A stretch of 64,000 bases of DNA. It comes from Ancylostoma caninum (taxonomy: Eukaryota > Nematoda > Chromadorea > Rhabditida > Ancylostomatidae). The translations under genes and the position numbers were made by a program. Under the pieces are notes generated by a model. The model ran no database searches. It was given only the letters and a program-made list of their open reading frames with translations, and was not told the origin of the DNA. Below, piece after piece: positions 56,456-64,000 of the stretch (positions are counted from its first letter, which is position 1; each line of letters opens with the position of its first letter). The DNA is taken from NCBI GenBank assembly GCA_037903475.1, contig JBAJFG010000080.1, positions 496,001 through 560,000 on the forward strand. Reading direction: 5' to 3'.

Positions 56456-59400
56456 GATCACCTTGATCACCTTGACTCCCGTTGATCTTAGGGTATACCG
56501 AGCGGGCGCCAGCAATCCTTCCATTTGTCCCTCTCGCGAGCCAGAGTTGTCCAGTGGATTCTGTCCGTTCGAGGGACACGGAGGGCATCGTATCTATCCT
56601 TGAAGGACTTCGTGAAGAAGTCTGACCATCGGGTCGGTGGTCTTCCTGTCGTGCGCTTAACGTCCCGTGGAGTCCAGTCGCTGACGGCTCTTGTCCAACG
56701 GTTGTCGTTAAAACGCATCACGTGCCCGGCCCACCTAACCTTACTCAACTTGGCGTAAGCGGCAGCGTCCCTGATCTTCGATTGTTGACGGAGGGTGGAG
56801 CTCCGTATTCCAGCCCTCACTTGCGTGAGGCGGGTTATTCCTAGCATCACCCTCTCGATGGAGCGTTCGACGACGCTAACCGCATTCTCATCCTGCTTGC
56901 GCAACGCCCAGGTTTCTGAGGCGTAGGTCAAAGCAGGGAGAACGGTTGTGTTGAAGAGGTGGGCACGGAGCCTGGTGTTCTTCGTCTTCTTCACTACGTC
57001 CTCGATGCTCTTGTAAGCTCCCCAAGCCGCTCGTTTCCTCCTGCCCAGCTCTGGAGCGAGGTCGTTCATCATATTGACTTCCCGACCTAGGTATACGTAG
57101 CTGGAGCATTCGGATATGGTCGTTCCGTTGAGCGAGAATGGGGCATCCGGGACCCATCCGTTCTTCATGAACATCGTCTTCGTCAGATTCAGCTGGAGAC
57201 CAACCTTTCCACACGCGTCCTCGAAGTCGGCCAGCATCTGTTCCGCTTCGCTGATGGTTGGTGTTATAAGAACGATGTCGTCTGCGAAGCGAAGATGACT
57301 AAGTCGCCGGCCATCAACTTGCACTCCCATGCTATTCCATTCCAGTTTCCGCATGACGTCTTCAAGAGTGGCGCTGAATAGTTTTGGCGACACGGTATCG
57401 CCTTGCCGAACCCCTCTCTTGACGTCGATGATGATGTCGTCGTAGAATGGAGAAATCCTGGTCGTGAAGTTGCTGTAGAGCTCACGAAATACCTTGATGT
57501 ATTGAGTAGGTATGCCCTGGTTGCCCAGGGCTTCCAACACCGCTTCCGTCTCAACAGAGTCGAAGGCTTTCTTCAAATCGATGAACGTGAGACAGAGGGG
57601 CATCTTATACTCTCGCGATACTTCGATGAGTCTAGTGACGGTGTGTATGTGGTCGATCGTACTGAATCCTTTTCGAAACCCTGCTTGCTCGCACGGCTGT
57701 CCCTCGTCTAGCGTCCTTTCGATCCTATTGAGGATCACTCGCGTGAAAAGCTTGTAGACGACGGACAGTAGGCAGATGGGGCGATAATTGCCAATATCCT
57801 GCGGGTCTCCCTTCTTGTACAGCAACACGGTCCTGCTGGTCTTCCACTGGTTAGGTACCTTGCACTCCGACAGGTACCGCGTGAAAAGCCTAGCCAAGGT
57901 GGTAATGAGAATTGGCGGTAGGTTCTTCAGATGTTCCGGTCGAATCCTGTCGGGGCCCGGTGCTGTACGATTCTTCACCGACTTGATGGCATGTCGGATT
58001 TCGGAAGGGAGAACCGATGGGACAACATACCCGTCCTCCCTAAGGTGACATTGAGGGAGGTGGACGTGGCTATCGAAGAGATCCGAGTAGAAGTCGTAGA
58101 TGACCTTCTCCATTGCCCGTCTTGATGAAGAAATTGTTCCGTCCGGGCGCCGGAGGGCGGACATCTTGGTCTTGCGATTGGCGAAGTCTCGGCGGGCGCA
58201 GCGAATGCTTTTCCCTGCCTCTGCGGCTTCAGCCAACACTGCTGCTCGTCTCTCCTTGAGGTCTTCTTTTATCGCATCTCTGCACCGTTTTGCGAGCTCG
58301 GACGTTAGCTGGTAGTTGCCTGCGGCTCTCGCGGCTCCACGCTGGCGTATGAGCTCGAGGGTCTCTTAAGACAATCGTCTCTTGGTGACTCTCAAACCCT
58401 CAGCACTCTTTGCGCTGTCGCGGAGATGCTGTACAAGCCGATCGTACTCTTCGTCGATGTTGTCGACAACCGCATCTTCCCAAAAGCCGGCTAGCGTAGT
58501 GAAAAGATCCCAATTGATGACGGGTTTGGGACTCCTTCTCTTAAACTTCACGGCTTTCTCTCCTTTGCGTGAAAAGAAGAATCTTGCACGAAGGAGGCGA
58601 TGGTCGGATCCGGTGTAGAACTTTGGTACAACACCGACGTCGGTCAGGCAGAACCTTCGATTGACGATGATGTGGTCAATTTCATTATGGTACTCTCCAC
58701 CGGGTGACTCCCACGTCCAGCGTAGGGAGGTTGGCTTCTGAAATTGAGAGTTACCATGGATGGTCTTCGTCGTCATGATGAACTCAGACAGCCTCTCTCC
58801 CTGTTCGTTCCACTGCAGGCCGTGGGTACCGATGTGAAGTTCCTCAGGCGTTCTCCTAGGACCAATCTTGGCGTTGAAATCGCCAACGATGATCTTGTAG
58901 AATGTGTGGTCTTCCCTGTAGAACTTCTCCAAGTCCATATAGAAGGCCTCAATATCCTCTTCGTCGTAGCTGGATGTTGGAGCGTAGGCGACGAAGATTG
59001 TCAAGGCCGGTATTGATCCACATCTTCTCAACCGCAAACGTCCGATTCGGGTTGTTAGCTGTTCGAATGAGTCGATGTTCATGACCAAGTTCGTGTTGAC
59101 GAGGACACCGACTCCACCAACTCCTCTACTGTCGCAGGTTCCAAGGAACAGCTCTTCTCCAGTGTCGAAGGTGGCATTCAGTGGTCGGTGTCTCCTCGTC
59201 TCGGTCAGTCCGATGACGTCGTACCTGATCTTCCTGGCTTGCATCATCAAATCCTCGATGGAAGCTTCCGATGCAAGCGTGCGTGCGTTGAAGGTACAGA
59301 CCGTCATCATAGTCCTTCTGGTTTTAGGCAGCCTAGATAACCCCTCGGACCTCGTCCTCACTGGCGCTGCCGTACCAGTGACTCTTCCGAGATCAGGGGA

Positions 59401-59874
59401 ACACTCTCTATTATTGCTGTGTCGAGCTTGAAGAATTTTAAGCCCACAGGAGATAGCTTGCTGGGCTCGATTCCCCCGTGGGAGGCTGGAGTGTGATTTC
59501 ACCGGGAAGTTAGCCGGGCTTCCCGGGAGTGGACGATGGAGCTTATTTGTTGGAGGCGACTCCGAACCGCCTCCCTTGTACCTCCCAGTCACTTGAATGC
59601 AGGGCTTTTGGTCGGATAGATGTGCAGGATACAATCTGCAGACACGCAGTCACACCCATGCACGCATGCATGAACATGCCCACGCGCTGACAGAAGGTAT
59701 AGATCGTTCCGACACTGCAGAAACAGGGAGTCCATCCCCTGAATCCACCCGCGTCTCAGGGCAGGCACAAGGTCGCGTTTGGTCCGCGATTAGCCCCCTA
59801 TCCGCCACCTGGGGACGCGCCACGTAGCCTCGCGACTAACCGGCTGGGATCCCTCGTATGAGGGAGATCCGTGG
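56456..59874 (-). mobile_element. Full-length RTE-type non-LTR retrotransposon, copy 2
   Basis: Reverse-oriented copy of the element at 8739-12153, with the same 5' end (CACGGATCTCCCTCATACGA at the right) and the same TCAAGGTGATCAAGGTGAT tail (at the left). It is bounded by a 10-bp duplication CCATTCTTTT. The sequence is nearly identical to copy 1, so both insertions are young. The different target sequences and lengths (13 and 10 bp) show two independent insertions. Confidence 0.92.
56488..59310 (-). pseudogene. RTE endonuclease/reverse transcriptase frame broken by nonsense codons
   Basis: Aligned to copy 1 from the MMTVCTFN start (59310). The endonuclease motifs TETRR, GDFNAKIG and SDHR are present. 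A Tyr codon (TAC) of copy 1 is TAA at 58366-58368, splitting the frame between the endonuclease and the linker. The reverse transcriptase half is otherwise open, with LKKAFDSV and FADD intact. A second new stop (GAA to TAA) at 56488-56490 removes the last few residues. A TGA at 59650-59652 interrupts the leader frame only. Apart from a few substitutions no frameshift was seen. It should not make a full-length protein. Confidence 0.9.
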
Positions 59875-59884
59875 CCATTCTTTT
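59875..59884 (+). repeat. Target-site duplication, 5' side of RTE copy 2
   Basis: CCATTCTTTT next to the element's 5' end. Confidence 0.85.
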
Positions 59885-61360
59885 ATCCAGTGTAATTTAT
59901 CCACTCACGTGCTCACCTGGGGCAAATGCCTTGGCGGAGAGGCAGCACATGATAATGACGCTAGTAAGAGATCTTCATCAATCGGATATCAATCGGATGA
60001 ATGTATCCTAGTGTGAAACGTCTGGATACATATATCCGTGGATAGATTTTTAATGGACCACACCAATATCTCTGTTAGAGCGGCTTTATCCGGCTGGGAC
60101 ATACATATTAGATACGGCTCAGATGTTCGAGCGTCTCCTGAGAAATTGCCCGGGAATAAGTGAAAAGATGCACTAGTTTCTAGCAAGCTTACGCGCCTGC
60201 TGAGAAGCCCGCACTGACAAATTCCCATATGCACTATACGCTTCTTTTTTATTTTTCTTGTCACTCTAAAACGTGCTGAAACAAATATTTCACACGCCAC
60301 AAAAAAAGCCGGCCCCATGAGGCACCTCATGCAGAAATTCTACTCTTTCTTCTATCAACAATTTATTCCAACGTGACAAGTTTTAAACAATACGAAGGCA
60401 ACAGATGAATAATACAGAAACGAGATTCATGGTCATACTCCGAGGCTGACATAGCGTTGAAACTTGAAAGAAAGAATGGATTGAGTTATTCTGAGCAACC
60501 AACGAGGTTCGTAGAAAAGTAGAACTAGCAAGAATATACAAACTGAAAACTTTAACAATCTTCTCGAGTGAGAAGGGCATCAAAGTTCTTGAATCAACTG
60601 TTCAGAACATAAACTTTTGAAAGAACTCTCGGAAGAGCGCCAGCAATTCATGAGCTCATGAGCGGTGGTGGAAAGGGGCTTTTCAAAAGTATACGAAAGA
60701 CGGAGACTTATGTAAGCCGTTATTTTTCTGTTTATCTTTCGAAGGAACAGTTGATTAACTTAACTGTACAACACACTTTTCTATTCATTTTTCTCTTTTT
60801 TTCCGAAGTTAAATGAATGGATGAAATGAAGATAAGGCATCTTTGTTCTTTTTTTTTCATGCCAAAGACGAGAATGGAACATGATCTAAGCTCAAGTATT
60901 GAACTACAATATCCCTGCTTTCATACAGACACTTGCGCTGGCGTCATGATTAACGGTTTATGGAGCTTTTGATATTTTGCAGAAGGTCATATACATCTCT
61001 TTCAAGCAGTCAGTATTACAGAACAGTATTTATTGTTTGGTGAGACGTGAGACATCTCCATGACTCTCAAATTACGTCACTATCATCACAGGCACTGTCG
61101 TTATCACCACGAACAACGTGAGTTTAATCCTTCTAACGTATTTGGTGTTAACCACATTCAATTGCCATAATTTTGGGCACAAATGTTGAAGTGGTCGAAC
61201 GAACATCTTTCGGTCCTATTGATATCAATGCTTTGATTCCAATGATTACCCTCTGATTGACTGACACTGATTGTAGCCCTCTCTATCGCAAAAATATTCC
61301 TGTGACGATTCACTTACAAATCTAGTATCAAATAAGAGGCAAACAGGATCAAATCCCACT
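59885..61360. other. No supported gene
   Basis: A 66-codon minus frame (60383-60583) has an N-terminal hydrophobic stretch but no splice or promoter support. Otherwise nothing seen. Confidence 0.3.
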
Positions 61361-61369
61361 TTGACCCGA

Positions 61370-61480
61370 CAAACCTTCGGAACTTCCGCCGAGCCATTTC
61401 GGAACTTTCACGGTGCTTATTCGGAACTTCCGTCGGGTCACCCACGGAAGTTCCGAACAAGCTCCGCGGAAGCTCCGAAA
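61370..61480. repeat. Cluster of TTCGGAACTTCCG palindromic motifs
   Basis: CCTTCGGAACTTCCGCCG, TTTCGGAACTTTCACGG, ATTCGGAACTTCCGTCGGG, CACGGAAGTTCCGAAC, GCGGAAGCTCCGAAAG follow one another in about 100 bp, in both orientations. The core GGAACTTCC is palindromic-like. It may be a short tandem hairpin repeat or a cluster of binding sites. Confidence 0.55.
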
Positions 61481-62009
61481 GTTTGTCTGGGGATGTCAAT
61501 CTCGAGTTCAGTTTTTCTGCAGAAGGCATTCGCATTGAATCACTTCTTTCTTCACGACAGCTGGCGGATTTGCTTATCCGAGTATTGCTATTGTATTATA
61601 TATTAAAAGAACTATCTGAATAAGCGAAGATATCCGACTGCTGCCGTGCAGTTGATGATATCGTAATTAATTTTAATGATTCTGAGTGCTGACGTTGGCG
61701 TAGGCGTCAAATGCTGAAAGCTTACCGGAAGTAAAAGTATCTCATAGGAATCCAAGCAAATTCAGAAAGAATGTCATTTATTCATAACTGTCCTCTTAAA
61801 GGCAAGGCAAATGGAATAGCGTCATCAGAATTTCCTCATTTCTGGGAAGCAGATGACCTCTACATACATATCTTGTTCCCCGTTATTGCGTTTGTCGTTC
61901 TGCACTATTCAGCATCAAACATCAAGCCACCCTCCCAAAGGCATAGGACTAACAGGTCTGTGCATGAATAACTTGCATAAATGAGCAAAAGCATATCAAG
62001 ACTGCTGAT
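61481..62009. other. No feature seen
   Basis: AT-rich sequence; the 66-codon plus frame at 61771-61971 lacks splice support. Confidence 0.3.
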
Positions 62010-63430
62010 GACTGGTCGAGAGGTTGTTACATCAGGAGCTGCAAGGTGTTCGGGGAAAAGGGCCGGGTACCGCACAGGCCCCAGCGCAGCTTGTCGGTGG
62101 GCAAGCTGGGCTTCGTAAAAGGGTAGGAAAGCAAAAGGGGCTTCGTACGGGTTCGGGGCCGAGCCCCAGAAAAAATTTGAGGTGTTCGCTGGTCCAAAGA
62201 AAAGAAATGCATTGATAAAGGCGATGAAAGACGAAAAAGGCTCGCAAAAGAACTGCTCGTAGCTTTAGCAGAGCAATTGCGGCGATCGATGTTGAAAAGT
62301 TCGATTGGAGCAGATCATGTACAGGTTCCCATAATCCGGAGGACTTAAACGACTCCTGCGCCGCGGAATCTGCATGGATTGAGCTGGAATCTTCAGTGAG
62401 ATGAGAACTAAGGGAACACTAGAAGATCTTGGGAGAGACAATCTAAATTTATGTGAACTAGAAAAGTATACGCTCACATTCTGAGTCTGAGTGGTTGCAA
62501 GGCTCTCCCGTTGAGTCGAGACTCAACCGATTGACACCAAATTTGGGGTTAAGAAGCGTCATAGCACTCAAAATAAATCTATGATGTCAGATCACAAAAC
62601 TTATGTGAATCCAGGAATTGTATGCTCGGTAAAGGGACCAGCCTATTTTCGACAGGCTGGGCTACAAGCTGAGCCTGTCGGGGGCATAATGTCCCTATTC
62701 AAACACATAAGTTACCAACCCCCTACCATGTACCCTATACTTGGAGGTATGTGCTTTCATACGCCTCACATACTATCACTTATCATCTCCTATCTTCCGA
62801 GTATTTGTCCTTCTCCGCTCGCTCCAAGGAACATTGGCAAGCCGTTTAGCCGCGCTCCAAAGCAGAACGCCGACCCAATCGACCCAGCGCGGGAGTTGGA
62901 ATCATTTGAAAGCCCCTTTGAAAGCCTCGGTCCTTTTTTTTCTACGAAGGCTACTGTCATTAGTTTGGTCTCTACTTTTTCCAGAGTTTTTATTCCTTTA
63001 TTCTCGATTAGTTTGTTGTTCTGTTCGGCTTTTGGCGACCAATGTCGACCTTATCGTTTCCTGATTCCGTCAGTATAATTTCTGCCGCAGTGTGGAATGG
63101 TCCATTCATTGGTTGCTCTTGGTAAAGAATTATAGTTATGTTTTGTCGGTTTACACTGGTTATTGCAGTTGTTTTGTGGTTTCACAATGGGTTATCGTCC
63201 TTTAATTGCTACTAATTGCTTTAATTGCAATCACGGAGAATTCTTGTAGAATTGCTATCATTGGATGCGGTCATTCCCTTCTATCTATTGTTATTTTCAG
63301 AGGGGGCTTCGTAAAATCTGCATTTTTCAAAGGGGGCTTCGTTTTGGCTACGACCCTAATACAGGCTCGTGCCGGGGCCTGGTACCGCAACGCTCCCAAC
63401 ACGCGTCGCGACCTCCTTGGAGGTGGCTAG
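62010..63430. repeat. Possible composite repeat with GGGGCTTCGT blocks
   Basis: GGGCTTCGTAAAAGGG and GGGGCTTCGTACGGG near 62107-62155 recur as GGGGGCTTCGTAAAATC and GGGGGCTTCGTTTTGG near 63303-63350. GGGCCGGGTACCGCACAGGCCCC at about 62059 is matched in reverse by GCCGGGGCCTGGTACCGCAA at about 63372. Between them is a 165-codon plus frame (62581-63078) with a hydrophobic C-terminus and a short basic frame around 62190-62352 (GDERRKRLAKELLVALAEQL). These could be transposon-encoded; I recognise neither. Confidence 0.35.
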
Positions 63431-64000
63431 TGTTTGAAGTGCAAGACTATCTCATATTTTCTTAGCTTCTCTGATGGATCCTCTGGTGAATTACACAAAT
63501 ACGCAGATGTTTGGCAAGGAAAACAAGACGGAAAGGTCATGAAGGACATCGGCTATGATTGAAGAGCATATTTTGCTCAGCTTCAAGCTCCTCAGGGAAG
63601 CTCGAACAGCACTTGCAGTGCAGTGCTCGTCGTTTCTGAGAACTCAGCGATCTTCGTTCTGTTATGAGAAGGCCACATCAACTTTTTTTAGAAGATGTTT
63701 TGCTCCTACTATAGTTTCATGGGTCTTCAGCATGAAAAAAGAAAAGAAATTGCGTAGTAGAACACTATGAAGGGGTAATTTCAGAATGCAAAAAAGTTCT
63801 GATAGCATAGGGGTAAAAAGTGAGCTAGGAAAACAGCTCAGTACGCTCCATATTGCTGTTCGATGAAGCGTAGACATATTAGTGATGCCAGTGATGGAGT
63901 AGCTTTCAGATAAAGGCTTGAGTGATCAAGCGAAACGCACCATTTTTTCCAGAAGCTTTTCCACTGTAGTCGGCAATGGCCCTTCTATGGGGAAGGACAA
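63431..64000. other. No feature seen
   Basis: Short open frames only; the window ends here without a recognisable gene. Confidence 0.3.

Noticed and set aside
1..64000. CRISPR array, bacterial operon or integrated prokaryotic segment
   Set aside because: No regularly spaced direct repeats of CRISPR type, no dense co-oriented ORFs, and introns throughout the gene models.

Overview
The window looks like nuclear DNA of a clade V (strongylid, hookworm-like) nematode. The pointers are short introns ending in TTTCAG/TTCCAG, small exons with matching phases, long homopolymer G tracts, many short inverted-repeat transposons, and two copies of an RTE-type non-LTR retrotransposon that I associate with strongylid genomes. 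No bacterial operon, plasmid or CRISPR signal is present. Coding sequence is sparse. Most long open frames are shadows of microsatellites or repeats, so genes were rebuilt exon by exon from splice sites, phase continuity and family motifs.

Left part (1-8.7 kb): repeats (a hairpin family, a truncated 253-bp MITE, a decayed gag-like frame, five ~119-bp tandem units rich in ATCGAT), then a minus-strand C2H2 zinc-finger gene (5464-6662, three fingers, two of them split by introns) and a 1.04-kb mariner-type inverted-repeat element. 8739-12153 is a complete RTE element with an intact 947-codon endonuclease/reverse transcriptase and a 13-bp target duplication.

Middle (12-27 kb): a plus-strand terminal exon (14464-14721) ends 18 bp from the end of a six-exon minus-strand gene of unknown function (14740-15945). 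Upstream lies another minus-strand gene (16668-19155) with a basic C-terminus, whose large intron holds two adjacent inverted-repeat elements. A MITE carrying a nested 174-bp solo LTR follows (21657-22088), then a complete four-exon minus-strand gene (22361-24960) for a 160-residue secreted Met/Gly/Asn/Tyr-rich protein with its own TATA box.

27-42 kb is one minus-strand gene of nine exons encoding a 372-residue FMRFamide-receptor-like GPCR. Its introns hold a foldback element, a 253-bp MITE pair and an unusual array of about 12 CAAGTTG/CAACTTG motifs. 42-56 kb is gene-poor: a piggyBac-type MITE with TTAA duplications, two plus-strand gene fragments of unknown function, three ATTC microsatellites, a perfect 58-bp palindrome and a small minus-strand two-exon frame. 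56456-59874 is the second RTE copy, in reverse orientation and broken by nonsense codons. The last 4 kb has only repeats and weak open frames.

The genes do not form an obvious pathway. The zinc-finger protein, peptide GPCR, secreted repeat protein and unknown genes look like ordinary neighbours in transposon-rich chromatin. I found no clear new multi-gene system; the most unusual items are the motif array in the GPCR intron, the secreted Met-rich protein, the long palindrome and the nested or precisely bounded transposons.
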